From Clostridiaceae bacterium (GTDB taxonomy: Bacteria > Bacillota > Clostridia > Lachnospirales > Lachnospiraceae), in NCBI GenBank assembly GCA_009911065.1, contig QXWR01000015.1:1-64000 (forward strand): a stretch of DNA of 64,000 nt, read 5' to 3'. The stretch's first letter is position 1. The number at the start of each line of letters is the position of its first letter. The notes below the pieces were generated by a model. That model saw only the letters and a list, made by a program, of their open reading frames with translations. It was not told the origin of the DNA and ran no database searches. Shown here one piece after another: positions 26,199 through 35,147 of the stretch. The position numbers were made by a program, and so were the translations under genes.

Positions 26199-26426
26199 AT
26201 GGATGTGTGTAAGGCGTTAGAGGATATGAAACGGGAAGCAGCTGAGAAAGCGGCGAAAGAAGCAGCGGAAGAAGCAACAATAAAGGCTACGAAAGAAACA
26301 CAGGAGGAGACATTACTGCAAAACCTGAGAAGTTTGATGGAAACCCTTCATTTCTCAGCTGAACAGACTATGGCTGCCCTAAAAGTACCAGAGTCAAAAC
26401 GAGCCCAATTAGCCGCCAGGCTATAA
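26199..26426 (+). CDS. Duplicated Rpn C-terminal tail as separate frame
   Basis: A 75-residue frame starting MDVCKALEDMKREAAEK that repeats the last 75 residues of the Rpn protein upstream (25961-26185), about 80 percent identical by eye. Differences are scattered and mostly conservative (ATKETQ for TAKETQ, METLHF for MRNLHL, KVPESK for EVPEAK), so reading frame and hydrophobic pattern are kept. AAAGGAAG just upstream is a poor but possible ribosome site. Either the remnant of a second rpn copy or a free-standing tail domain able to pair with the nuclease. Confidence 0.5.
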   Translation: MDVCKALEDMKREAAEKAAKEAAEEATIKATKETQEETLLQNLRSLMETLHFSAEQTMAALKVPESKRAQLAARL

Positions 26427-26453
26427 AATCAGCAAAAAACTTTTGGCGAATAC

Positions 26454-26876
26454 TTGACACATTCAGAACTGCTGGGACGTTTGGTTGAGATTGGGAAAGA
26501 GTATGGATTATATATAGATACCTGTGCGGAAAGTCATGATTTTCATAAATTCGGTGTAAAGCCTGCACATTGTATAGACAGAGAACGAATCGAGAAAATC
26601 AGTGGATTCAAACTCAATGTGGATAAGGATAAAAATCAAAGAAAAGGGTGCGGATGTGTGGCAAGTATAGATATAGGAACTTATAATACTTGTGAAAACG
26701 GTTGTCTCTATTGTTATGCGAACTATAGTGAAGAAACAGTTTTCAAGAACCATAGAATGCATCATCCAGAATCTCCATTGATATTTGGTCAGGTGAACGA
26801 TAAGGATGTAATAAAAGAAAGAAAAGTAAAATCTCTCATAGAAAATCAGATGAATTTATATAAGGCTCTTTCATAG
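26454..26876 (+). pseudogene. DUF1848 protein, 5' truncated
   Basis: 140 residues matching only the C-terminal half of DUF1848 proteins (normally about 290): the Cys-rich block RKGCGCVASIDIG, then NTCENGCLYCYANYS is intact and resembles a radical-SAM-like or iron-sulfur cluster site. The N-terminal half is missing and no other frame supplies it. Truncation coincides with the Rpn tail duplication, consistent with a past deletion at the element's border. Confidence 0.7.
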
Positions 26877-27097
26877 AATCTGTTCTGTATGATGAATTGT
26901 ATAAATTTATTGTATAATTCAACAAATAATCAACAGATTATTTAGACCAAAACATAATATTTAGAAGATATAAAAGATTTACCTATTGATTTATGTACTA
27001 ATATTGTTATATACTTGTAGTATAATTGATATGGATATAACTGGATTGAGAATTGTGGGAGATTTTTCATGGAAGCTAATAGAATGTGTAACAGAGC

Positions 27098-27215
27098 GTG
27101 ACGGACGGCATTAAATCGAGTGGATATTGTGGCGGTGATAATCTTAAAAAATATGGGTTAAGAGGTGATAAACAAAGATATTTTTGTAAAGATTTGTTCG
27201 CGCTATTATACAGCT
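27098..27215 (+). pseudogene. Transposase zinc-finger relic
   Basis: The frame reads GYCGGDNLKKYGLRGDKQRYFCKD, which is split here as YCGGDNLKKYGLR and GDKQRYFCKD. This is the N-terminal zinc-finger pattern of IS1/IS1595-type transposases (C-x-C, K-x-G, K-Q-R-Y-x-C-K-x-C). The second Cys pair and all of the catalytic domain are absent. A decayed insertion-sequence fragment; the 280 bases upstream (26877-27097) are AT-rich and hold no gene I can support. Confidence 0.5.
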
Positions 27216-27236
27216 TTGGAAAGGAAGTGCAAAGAA

Positions 27237-27614
27237 ATGAAAATCAAAAAATGTATTTTTATTCTTTTTATGGTATTTGTGTTATTCTTTTATATGGAGT
27301 TATTTATGCCGCAGAAAATCTTGTTTATGCCTTTATGTATCATATTTGAAATTACATCCTATTTCATTCTATTTAAACCGCAAAATAAATCTGTTTTGCT
27401 CCTGTCGCTTCTTTTATGTTTTTTATCTACAGTTAGAATGGCTTTAGATGTATTATTTAATATTAATGGTAATGCTGAGATATTACGCGAATTAAATAAA
27501 GTTTTATATATTTCCTCATTTAATTTAGTTATAGTATTGGCTATATGTATAGGAGGTATATTTATAATAAAGGGAAAGGACAAAAGAAATAGAAAAATAA
27601 TTAATCCTTTTTAA
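27237..27614 (+). CDS. Small membrane protein, 125 aa
   Basis: Start at ATG 27237 after AAGGAAG (27221-27227); the frame is open from 27165 but that segment overlaps the transposase relic. Four hydrophobic segments predict an integral membrane protein with a basic C-terminal tail (KGKDKRNRK). No family recognised. Strongly AT-rich, unlike neighbours, so likely acquired. Confidence 0.5.
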   Translation: MKIKKCIFILFMVFVLFFYMELFMPQKILFMPLCIIFEITSYFILFKPQNKSVLLLSLLLCFLSTVRMALDVLFNINGNAEILRELNKVLYISSFNLVIVLAICIGGIFIIKGKDKRNRKIINPF

Positions 27615-27682
27615 AATAGCAATTGCTTTAATATATATAAGCATTGAATAATAAAGAAATGAACGGTCTGTTACACACCATT

Positions 27683-27965
27683 GCGTTGTTAAAATTTCTA
27701 GTCGATGGCCTACATCGTCGTCGAAATTTTGACGAGCACTGGTACACCATCCAGACAGCACACAACTTTGTTTTTTATCTGGATGGTGTACCAGTGTGTG
27801 TCTAAAAATTCATTCCCGCCATTTGCATACCCCACTTTGCGGTATATTTGGCTTTCATTCGGTCAACGCAGCCCACCACGTTTCCCTCATTCGGGCCAAA
27901 TCTCCCACAAACTATGACGCACATCAGCCACGAAAGGAATTTCCAGATACGCGCTGGTACAGTGA
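27683..27965. repeat. Composite inverted-repeat element (DUF6783-like)
   Basis: Three nested complementarities. (1) GTTAAAATTTC...GAAATTTTGAC with inner CGATG/CATCG around 27688-27733. (2) A perfect 19-base stem CACTGGTACACCATCCAGA (27737-27755) with 27778-27796. (3) A diverged long inverted repeat, arms about 27783-27860 and 27887-27965, sharing GCCAAAT, AATTT, and CTGGTAC blocks. Read outward, both long arms give peptides of the form AKSPTNYDAH and AKYTAKWGMQMAGMNF, resembling the short DUF6783 predicted proteins common in Lachnospiraceae. I take those frames to be shadows of a mobile palindromic repeat rather than genes. Confidence 0.55.
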
Positions 27966-27967
27966 AG

Positions 27968-28417
27968 CTAATGGGACGTATCAACAATCACAATCGTGGA
28001 ATCTCCCTGTCTGGCCTGCTCCAGTACGGTGGTGGCAAGCTTTTGGAAAGAAGAGTGAGAGGAGGAGGCTCCTGACAAAGCGTCAATGGAACCATTCCCC
28101 TGGCCTTCCAAAAGCTGGTTGGCATAATAGCGGGTATATTCATTGGGATAGGTTCCGTTGGAGTGGAGCATGGTTTGCATGTATGCATTATCCCAGCTTT
28201 TAATAAAACCGCTGGCATTTTCTGCATTGTACTCTACTGAGACAATGGTTCCGCCTTTTACCATAATGGTGATGTATTCCTTCCAGCCATGGCTAAACTC
28301 AGCAGCCTGGGCGGTGTAGTATCCATCCTGAAGATCGGTTTTCGGGCTGCATGCAGTTAATGCGAAAATCGTCAAAATAAGTAGCAAACCCATGGCCTTT
28401 TTTCTGATTCCCTTCAT
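27968..28417 (-). CDS. FMN-binding lipoprotein
   Basis: 149 residues. An N-terminal lipoprotein signal with lipobox LTAC (Cys at about 22) followed by an FMN-binding domain: DGYYTAQAAEFSHGWKEY at the start, IVSVEYNAENASG in the middle and DALSGASSSHSSF near the end, the last being the site where ApbE-type enzymes attach FMN to Ser/Thr. The protein would sit on the outer face of the membrane as an electron carrier. Its start overlaps the stop of the chemoreceptor gene by one base (TGATG), so it is translationally coupled to it. The stop is at the edge of the repeat element, but the domain looks complete. Confidence 0.8.
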   Translation of the reverse strand: MKGIRKKAMGLLLILTIFALTACSPKTDLQDGYYTAQAAEFSHGWKEYITIMVKGGTIVSVEYNAENASGFIKSWDNAYMQTMLHSNGTYPNEYTRYYANQLLEGQGNGSIDALSGASSSHSSFQKLATTVLEQARQGDSTIVIVDTSH

Positions 28418-30456
28418 CAGTTATTCTCCCCCTTTACAACGAATTTCTTCACCTGGAACTCAAGGGATTCGGCTTCTTTTGCCAGCAGCCCGCTGGATTC
28501 CCTTGTTCCACTGGCGTTTTGTAGGTTGCGGTCCGCAATGGCAGAAATGGTTTCAATTCGCTCATCCATAATGGCCAAAGCGCTTTTCTGGTCCTGTACT
28601 GCTGCTACCAGCTGATCGGAAATCGTGTTGATCTGTGCGGATACAGCGGCAATGGATTCAAGGGACTTGGCTGTATCTGCCGTCAGCTGCACTCCATTCA
28701 ATATGATGGATTTGGTATTGTTGACCATCTGAGTGGCGCTTTTTGCCGCTTCGGTACTTCTGGAAGCTAATTGCTTGACTTCACTTGCCACCACAGAAAA
28801 TCCGGCTCCTGCCTCTCCTGCATGGACCGCTTCCACCGAAGCGTTGATGGACAAAATACTGGTCTGGAAAGCAATATCTTCAATGGCATTAGCGATTTTT
28901 GTAATTTCCTGAGCATTGGCGTTTATGTTGTCCATGGCGCTGGAGAGGGCAGCCATCTGAGCATTGGCTTCTTCAATGCGCTGGACGATTTCCTCTGTTT
29001 TCATACGGGTCTGACTGCTGCTTTCGGTTACATTGAGCAGTCGTTCTTTTACATGAGACACTTCCTGAATCAGGGCTTCCGCCGACTGGTTTTGGTCCAG
29101 AGAAGCCTGGTGCAGCTGGCCGGACTGTCCATTTAATTCCACAGACATATCCGTTAGACGGGAAGCAGCGTCACGAAAACCGATAATCGTCTCATTTAAA
29201 GATTGAATGATGGTCAGCAGGCTGTTTCGGATGAGGGTAAAGTCTCCCTTGTAATCCACATTAGGCTCAATGCAAAGGTTGCCGTCTGCGATCTGAGTCA
29301 GCACCTGTTGAATGTCGGATATGTATCGGTTAAAACTTTCCACCGTGGCATCCAGAGTTTGTGTCAGGACTTCCACTTCATCACCGGAACGGATGGGAAC
29401 CACTTCCGTGTGCAGATCTCCGTCGGAAAGGGCTACCATTCGGTTCGTAACGCTTTTCACCGGACGGGAGATGGAACGGGAAAGTCTTAAAACCAATAAA
29501 ATGGAAACGGTCAGTCCGGCAATCGTAGCCAGTATAGCAGCCAGCAAAGCGTTGTTGATTAAGTGGTTGTAGTCTGCCTTTGGTATTTGGATGACCAAAA
29601 ACCATTGGGTGCCTCGAACCGGGGAAAAGGCCACCAGCATGTTTTCGCCGTCAATGGGAAATTCGTTTGCGCCGGTTTCTCCGGTGGTTACATGATCTAA
29701 AGCTTCTGCATGGCTGTCGGTAAGTTTGGCCAGCGTACTTTCTGCCAGAACCAGGGAAGAATCCGGATGTCCGATGACAATGCCTTCCCGGTTTACCATA
29801 AAGGCAGCGCCGTTTCTGCCAATATTAATGCTGCTAATCACATCATTGAGGGTGTCATATTTGTAAATGCCAACCAGATATAAAACGGTTTCTCCATTTT
29901 CCTTTATAGGCATTCCCATGGGGATGCCAAGTTTGCCTTGGAAGATGGTGGAAGAGTGGGTGGTCAGATTGTCGGTTTCCTGAAGTAAGGAAAAAAAGCT
30001 GCTGTCCAGACGTTCTGGCGACCCCTCGGTTCCCAGAAGCAGCTGTCCGTCCAACCCGTAGAGAGCAATGGAGTACAATTCGTAAGTTTCAGCTGCCTCA
30101 ATCAGAATCTCTTCCCGAATTTTTTTGATGGCGGCAGAATCCGTGGGGGTATTACTGGAATCGCTGCCATAAGATGAAACTGCGGCCGCATTCATGCGGG
30201 GATCTGCCGCAATGTTCATCATTCGGTCTGCCAGCATGTGAATATTGGCTTCTACGGTTTTGGCGGATTGTCTGGCCATGGGCTGTAAGCTGTCCAGCAG
30301 AATATTGTTTGCCAGTGACTGCATGGAGTATGCCATAATGATACAGCTTACGACCACCAATACCAGAATGTTGAGGGTAGTGTTTGTGAGAATTTTTTTG
30401 TTTAGGCTCCGTCGCAGCCCTCGTCTGGAGTGGGAGTCTGTCTCATGGGGTGTCAC
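28417..30456 (-). CDS. Methyl-accepting chemotaxis protein
   Basis: 679 residues, GTG start after AAGGAG. Order: cytoplasmic N-terminus, TM1 (about 25-48), a 250-residue extracytoplasmic sensor with the dCache-type pattern ([30 protein letters not shown]), TM2 (about 298-320), HAMP, then a coiled-coil signalling domain. Its hairpin tip [18 protein letters not shown] is a diverged version of the usual LALNAAIEAARAGE. Forms an operon with the FMN-binding lipoprotein. Ligand unknown; small-molecule or redox sensing is inference. Confidence 0.9.
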   Translation of the reverse strand: MTPHETDSHSRRGLRRSLNKKILTNTTLNILVLVVVSCIIMAYSMQSLANNILLDSLQPMARQSAKTVEANIHMLADRMMNIAADPRMNAAAVSSYGSDSSNTPTDSAAIKKIREEILIEAAETYELYSIALYGLDGQLLLGTEGSPERLDSSFFSLLQETDNLTTHSSTIFQGKLGIPMGMPIKENGETVLYLVGIYKYDTLNDVISSINIGRNGAAFMVNREGIVIGHPDSSLVLAESTLAKLTDSHAEALDHVTTGETGANEFPIDGENMLVAFSPVRGTQWFLVIQIPKADYNHLINNALLAAILATIAGLTVSILLVLRLSRSISRPVKSVTNRMVALSDGDLHTEVVPIRSGDEVEVLTQTLDATVESFNRYISDIQQVLTQIADGNLCIEPNVDYKGDFTLIRNSLLTIIQSLNETIIGFRDAASRLTDMSVELNGQSGQLHQASLDQNQSAEALIQEVSHVKERLLNVTESSSQTRMKTEEIVQRIEEANAQMAALSSAMDNINANAQEITKIANAIEDIAFQTSILSINASVEAVHAGEAGAGFSVVASEVKQLASRSTEAAKSATQMVNNTKSIILNGVQLTADTAKSLESIAAVSAQINTISDQLVAAVQDQKSALAIMDERIETISAIADRNLQNASGTRESSGLLAKEAESLEFQVKKFVVKGENN

Positions 30457-30628
30457 GATTGAAATCTCCTTTTTGAAATCTCTTATTTAATTATAAAAAA
30501 CAGCAAAAAAGCTATTTGGCCATAGTATAGCATAGAGTATTTATAAAAGGAAGCCCTTTTTTATACTATACCTTTTAAAGAATTTGTGATACACTGGAAG
30601 CATTATAAAATTGAGGAGGGTTATAAAA

Positions 30629-31432
30629 ATGGGTGAAATGTTTGCTTCATTTGACAAAACGCAGCTGTATCTGAATCGGGAGATCGTAGAGGAAGCCAAA
30701 GGGGTGGCAGTGATTGTTCATGGGCTGTGCGAGCACCATGGCCGGTATGACTATTTTGCCGGATTGTTTCACCAGGCAGGAATCAGCACCTACCGCTTTG
30801 ACCACCGGGGCCATGGCCGTTCGGAAGGGGAGCGGACCTTCTTTGCAGATTTTAACGAGCTGTTAGATGATACCCATGAAGTGGTAAAGATGGCAGTGAG
30901 CGAGAATCCGGATATTCCTGTATTTCTGATCGGACACAGCATGGGTGGATTTACCGTATCTTTATATGGAGCCAAGTATCCGGATGAGAGATTGAAAGGA
31001 ATTGTCACCAGCGGAGCTTTGACCTATGACCTTGGCGGGTTGATTACAGCCGTTCCAAAAGGACTTGACGTACACACCAAACTTCCCAATGAGCTGGGAG
31101 CCGGAGTGTGCTCTGTGGCAGAGGTTGTGGACTGGTACGGAAAAGATCCTTATAACACAAACACATTTACCACAGGACTTTGTTACGCTTTATGCGATGG
31201 GCTTTCCTGGTTTGAAAAGAAGGCAGGGACATTCCGGTATCCGGTTTTGATGCTTCATGGGGAGAAAGACGGGTTGGTAAGCGTGGAGGATACTTACCGT
31301 TTCTTCAAGGAAGTAGGTTCTTCTGATAAGCAAATGAAGATTTACGGAAATCTGTTCCATGAAATTTTTAATGAGTATTGTAAAGACGAAGTAATTGGGG
31401 ATGTACTTCGGTGGATTGGAGAGCGGATATAA
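30629..31432 (+). CDS. Alpha/beta hydrolase, monoacylglycerol-lipase type
   Basis: 267 residues from ATG 30629 (GGAGGG eight bases upstream). Nucleophile elbow GHSMGG with Ser104; oxyanion region VIVHGLCEHHGRYDYFA; GHGRSEG segment typical of lysophospholipase/monoacylglycerol lipase; C-terminal Asp in HGEKDGLVS and His in LFHEIFNE complete the triad. Cytoplasmic, no signal peptide. Stands alone between the divergent chemoreceptor gene and a terminator. Probable substrate: monoacylglycerols or lysolipids. Confidence 0.85.
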   Translation: MGEMFASFDKTQLYLNREIVEEAKGVAVIVHGLCEHHGRYDYFAGLFHQAGISTYRFDHRGHGRSEGERTFFADFNELLDDTHEVVKMAVSENPDIPVFLIGHSMGGFTVSLYGAKYPDERLKGIVTSGALTYDLGGLITAVPKGLDVHTKLPNELGAGVCSVAEVVDWYGKDPYNTNTFTTGLCYALCDGLSWFEKKAGTFRYPVLMLHGEKDGLVSVEDTYRFFKEVGSSDKQMKIYGNLFHEIFNEYCKDEVIGDVLRWIGERI

Positions 31433-31450
31433 AAATGTTGGCGGAAGATG

Positions 31451-31487
31451 GCTGCTTCCTGAATCATCAGGAGGCGGCTGTCTTTTT
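31451..31487 (+). terminator. Rho-independent terminator after the hydrolase
   Basis: A 12-base stem GCTGCTTCCTGA (31451-31462) with TCAGGAGGCGGC (31467-31478), two G-U pairs, four-base loop, followed by TGTCTTTTT. Confidence 0.85.
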
Positions 31488-31582
31488 GGTGTTTTCAAAC
31501 TTTATCAGGAAATTTAATATTTACTGAAAGCCGCCGATATATGATATAGGTTTGTCTGGCTGTATAGAAGAAAGGGGTACCT

Positions 31583-32638
31583 ATGAATTTGATGATTTAC
31601 GGTGCAAAGTCTCTGGCCCTGGGAATGTGTCGGGCGCTTCAGGAGCTTTATCCAAAACATCCGGTGAAAGGATTTTTGGTAAGCTCCAAAGAGAAAAATC
31701 CACATGAGCTTGCAGGGCTTCCAGTGATGGAGTTGGAAAATTATCCTTCCAGAGAGTCTCATATTTTGATTGCCACTCCAGAAGATCTTCATGGGGAGAT
31801 TGTAAAGAAGCTGGAGCAGAACGGCTTTTTTCACTATACTTGCATGGATTCCCAAAAGGAAGCAACATTGATGGAACAATATTACAGCCACAGGGGAGAT
31901 TTTTTATCCATTCATCAATTTCCTTTAGGGAAGGATCGTCCGCGTATTCAGGTATACCTGGCAAAATTTCACAGAGACCGGGTTTTAAGGGACAATCAAA
32001 GTATCCCGGCTTTTGCCGAACCGATTCAGGTGGGAGCGGATTTAACCACAGAGCGGGTAGCCCAGGTGACAGACCATACAGGGGAAAATATTTCTTCCAA
32101 AAATGTCAATTATTGCGAGTTGACTGCTTTGTATTGGATATGGAAAAATCAGCTGTGTAAGGAGAATGGGGCAGAATATTATGGGCTGTATCAATATCGC
32201 CGGCTTTTGGATTTGAATGAAGAGGACATAGGACGGATGAAGGCAAACCATGTGGACGTGGTTCTTTCCTTTCCGACCATGCATGAGCCGGATATTCGGG
32301 AACACCATACCCGGTATGTAAAGGAAAGTGACTGGGAAGCAATGGTGCAGGCTCTTTTCGAACTGGAGCCAGAGTATCGAAACGCATATGAAGAAGTGTT
32401 TGCACAGCCCTATTTTTATAATTATAATATGTTGGTGGCCAGACGGCAGGTGCTGGCCGATTACTGTGGGTGGCTGTTCCCCCTTCTGGAAAGGGTGGAG
32501 GCTTTGAGTGAGCCAAAAGGATGGGAGCGCAGGGATCGGTACATCGGATATTTGGGGGAAAATCTGATGACCTTGTATTTTCTTGCCAACAAAAAGCATT
32601 TAAAGATTGCCCACACAGGAAGACAGATGAAGATTTGA
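31583..32638 (+). CDS. DUF4422 glycosyltransferase with N-terminal Rossmann-like domain
   Basis: 351 residues. The C-terminal 230 residues form the DUF4422 glycosyltransferase domain (capsule/exopolysaccharide type): NYCELTALYWIWKN, GLYQYRRLL, YFYNYNMLVARR and GYLGENLMTLYF. The first 100 residues resemble a nucleotide-sugar-type Rossmann module (MIYGAKSLALGMCRAL, HILIATPEDLHG), as in PglD-like N-termini. First gene of a five-gene surface-glycan operon that also makes a CDP-pentitol. Acceptor and donor sugar cannot be told. Confidence 0.75.
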   Translation: MNLMIYGAKSLALGMCRALQELYPKHPVKGFLVSSKEKNPHELAGLPVMELENYPSRESHILIATPEDLHGEIVKKLEQNGFFHYTCMDSQKEATLMEQYYSHRGDFLSIHQFPLGKDRPRIQVYLAKFHRDRVLRDNQSIPAFAEPIQVGADLTTERVAQVTDHTGENISSKNVNYCELTALYWIWKNQLCKENGAEYYGLYQYRRLLDLNEEDIGRMKANHVDVVLSFPTMHEPDIREHHTRYVKESDWEAMVQALFELEPEYRNAYEEVFAQPYFYNYNMLVARRQVLADYCGWLFPLLERVEALSEPKGWERRDRYIGYLGENLMTLYFLANKKHLKIAHTGRQMKI

Positions 32639-32657
32639 TCAAGAAAGGAAGAATAAC

Positions 32658-33320
32658 ATGCAGTTTGAACTAATGGCGTCCATGATGTGCGCTAACTATG
32701 GAAATTTGGAAAAAGAGGTGAAAGAGTTGGAGGAGGGCGGCATCGATTCGTTTCACATTGATATCATGGACGGCAGATATGTGCCAAACTATGCCATGTC
32801 CTTAAATGATTTGTCTTACATAGCCCGCACTACCACAAAGCCTATGGATGTTCATCTGATGATTGAGCATCCCAATAACCGGATTGGGCTGTTTTTGCGG
32901 AATCTTCGTAAGGGAGATACCATTTATATTCATCCTGAGGCGGAATATCATCCGTCCACCACCCTTCAGAGCATTATTGATGCGGATATGGTTCCGGGTA
33001 TTGCCATCAATCCGGGAACCAGTGTGGAGACGGTGATGGAGATGCTTCGGATTGTGAAGAAGGTTTTGGTTATGTCTGTAAATCCAGGCAATGCGGGACA
33101 AATGTATCTGCCTTATGTGGGGAAAAAGATTACCCGCCTTTTGTCTTTAAAAGAAGATATGGATTTTGAAATTTACTGGGACGGGGCCTGTACCGCAGAG
33201 AAGATTGTGGAGTTTGCCCCAAAAGGAGTAAAGGGGTTTGTGCTTGGAACTTCCCTTTTGTTTGGGAAAAAAAGGCCCTATATTGAGACGCTTACAGATA
33301 TTCGGGAGATGAGATTTTAA
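32658..33320 (+). CDS. Ribulose-phosphate 3-epimerase family protein
   Basis: 220 residues, a TIM barrel. The metal-binding and catalytic set of Rpe is present: His/Asp in FHIDIMDG, His in DVHLMIEH, and Asp in YWDGAC (standard enzymes have VDGG, so the phosphate loop is altered). MSVNPGNAG matches MSVNPGFGG. This divergence and the location suggest a pathway-specific paralogue serving pentitol synthesis, interconverting ribulose- and xylulose-5-phosphate. Its stop overlaps the next start as TAATG. Confidence 0.8.
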   Translation: MQFELMASMMCANYGNLEKEVKELEEGGIDSFHIDIMDGRYVPNYAMSLNDLSYIARTTTKPMDVHLMIEHPNNRIGLFLRNLRKGDTIYIHPEAEYHPSTTLQSIIDADMVPGIAINPGTSVETVMEMLRIVKKVLVMSVNPGNAGQMYLPYVGKKITRLLSLKEDMDFEIYWDGACTAEKIVEFAPKGVKGFVLGTSLLFGKKRPYIETLTDIREMRF

Positions 33321-34003
33321 TGAATATAGCATTGGTGCTGGCCGGAGGAACCGGCAGCCGGGTCGGCGGGGATGTGCCGAAGCAGTACGTTCTGGCAGCC
33401 AAAAAGCCGGTGATTTCATATTGTATGGAAACTTTGACAAACCATGAGGAGATTGATGCCATTCAGATTGTGGCAGACCGGCGGTGGCAGGAGTTTATTC
33501 TGGAACATGTGCCAAAGGATAAGCTTCGGGGATTTTCCCCGGAGGGGGAGAACCGCCAGATGTCCATTCTTCATGGACTGGAAGATATTCGCAAGTATGC
33601 TTCGGATGAGGATTGGGTGTTGGTCCATGACGCTGCGCGTCCTATGATGCGGGCAGAGCAGATTCATGATTGTCTGGCAGCGGCTTTTGGCCATGACGGG
33701 GTGATTCCTGTGCTTCCCATGAAGGATACCGTATATTCCAGTCAAGATGGAAAAACCATTTCATCTCTGCTGGACAGGAGCCGTATATTTGCCGGACAGG
33801 CGCCGGAGCTTTTTCGGCTGGGAGTTTATTATAAGGCCAATATAAGGCTGCTTCCGGAGCAGATTAAGAAGATTAACGGTTCCACAGAGCCAGCGATTCT
33901 TGCTGGGTGCGATATGGCTATGATTCCTGGGGAGGAAGAGAATTTTAAGATTACCACGGGAGAGGACCTGCGGCGGTTTCGACGGCTGGTGGAAGGTAGA
34001 TGA
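33320..34003 (+). CDS. IspD/TarI-like cytidylyltransferase
   Basis: 227 residues with the IspD/TarI fold: LVLAGGTGSRVGGDVPKQY at the N-terminus for CTP binding, VLVHDAARPM in the middle and LDRSRIFAGQAPELF near the C-terminal third. IspD-type enzymes make CDP-methylerythritol and TarI-type make CDP-ribitol. The neighbouring polyol-phosphate dehydrogenase and CDP-polyol phosphotransferase favour CDP-ribitol or another CDP-pentitol. Overlaps the epimerase stop by one base, so co-translated. Confidence 0.75.
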   Translation: MNIALVLAGGTGSRVGGDVPKQYVLAAKKPVISYCMETLTNHEEIDAIQIVADRRWQEFILEHVPKDKLRGFSPEGENRQMSILHGLEDIRKYASDEDWVLVHDAARPMMRAEQIHDCLAAAFGHDGVIPVLPMKDTVYSSQDGKTISSLLDRSRIFAGQAPELFRLGVYYKANIRLLPEQIKKINGSTEPAILAGCDMAMIPGEEENFKITTGEDLRRFRRLVEGR

Positions 34004-34088
34004 CAATCTAGTTATACTAGTACACGAATGATGATTGCGAAGATGCACTAGAGTTTGTGTTCTGACGTGACAATGGAGAGGGGAAACA

Positions 34089-35147
34089 ATGAAAGCATAT
34101 GTGTTGCATAAAATTGGAGATTTTCGTCTGGAGACGGTTTCAGATCCGGTTCCGAAAGAAAATGAGGTAATTGTGGCAGTAAAGGCTGCGGGTATCTGCG
34201 GGTCCGATATTTCCAGAGTCTATCAGTCCGGCACATACTCCTATCCTTTGATTCCGGGACATGAGTTTGCCGGGGAGGTGGCAGAGCTGGGAACAGGTGT
34301 GGATGCTTCCTGGAAAAACCGGCGGGTAGGAGTTTTTCCGCTGATTCCCTGCGGCGTCTGTGCTCCCTGTCAGAAGAAACAGTATGAAATGTGCCGGAAT
34401 TATGGGTATCTTGGCTCTCGCAGCGCCGGGGGCTTTGCCGAGTATGTGGCAGTTCCCGCAGAGAATCTTATCGCTCTGCCAGACGAGGTGTCTTATGAGG
34501 CAGCTGCCATGTTGGAACCTATGGCAGTAGCCGTTCACAGTATGCGGCGGATTGGACCAAAACAAAATGAGAAGATTGTGGTTTGTGGTTTGGGAACGAT
34601 TGGCATGTTTCTTGTGATGTTTTTGCGGGAAGCAGGTATGGAACAGATATTCACGATTGGGAATAAAGCGTTTCAGAAACAGATTGTGACCCGAATGGGG
34701 ATTTCTTCCGACCAATATTGCGATTGCAAACAGCAAAACGGGGATGAGTGGCTAAAAGAGCAGACGGACGGTTTGGGAGCAGATGTGTTTTTTGAGTGTG
34801 TGGGCAAGGAAGAAACGTTTGCACAGGCCATTGGCAATGCGGCTCCGGCAGGCCGGGTGATGGCAGTGGGGAATCCAGCCTCTGATATGGGGCTTAACCG
34901 AAATACTTACTGGAAGATTCTGCGGAACCAGCTGACCGTTATGGGAACCTGGAATTCATCTTTTACCCATGATTTGGAAGATGACTGGCATTATGTGCTG
35001 AAACGTCTGAAAGAGGGAAGAATCCGGCCAGAGGAGATGATTTCTCACCGGCTGCCTTTTGATCGGCTGGAAGAGGGATTTCATATCATGCGGGACAAGA
35101 CCGAAGATTACGGAAAGGTCATGGGAGAAATGGAGGTGTTCGTATGA
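34089..35147 (+). CDS. Zinc-dependent polyol-phosphate dehydrogenase (TarJ-like)
   Basis: 352-residue medium-chain dehydrogenase. Catalytic zinc region ICGSDISRVY and GHEFAGEV; structural zinc lobe CGVCAPCQKKQYEMC; Rossmann GLGTIGMFLVMF. Related to galactitol-1-phosphate dehydrogenase and to TarJ, which reduces ribulose-5-phosphate to ribitol-5-phosphate with NADPH. Start follows GGAGAGGGG; overlaps the next gene by four bases (ATGA). With the cytidylyltransferase it would supply the activated pentitol. Confidence 0.75.
   Translation: MKAYVLHKIGDFRLETVSDPVPKENEVIVAVKAAGICGSDISRVYQSGTYSYPLIPGHEFAGEVAELGTGVDASWKNRRVGVFPLIPCGVCAPCQKKQYEMCRNYGYLGSRSAGGFAEYVAVPAENLIALPDEVSYEAAAMLEPMAVAVHSMRRIGPKQNEKIVVCGLGTIGMFLVMFLREAGMEQIFTIGNKAFQKQIVTRMGISSDQYCDCKQQNGDEWLKEQTDGLGADVFFECVGKEETFAQAIGNAAPAGRVMAVGNPASDMGLNRNTYWKILRNQLTVMGTWNSSFTHDLEDDWHYVLKRLKEGRIRPEEMISHRLPFDRLEEGFHIMRDKTEDYGKVMGEMEVFV

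Noticed and set aside
27705..28203. Several plus-strand frames with short repeated peptides
   Set aside because: They lie in the inverted repeat and the FMN-binding gene on the opposite strand.
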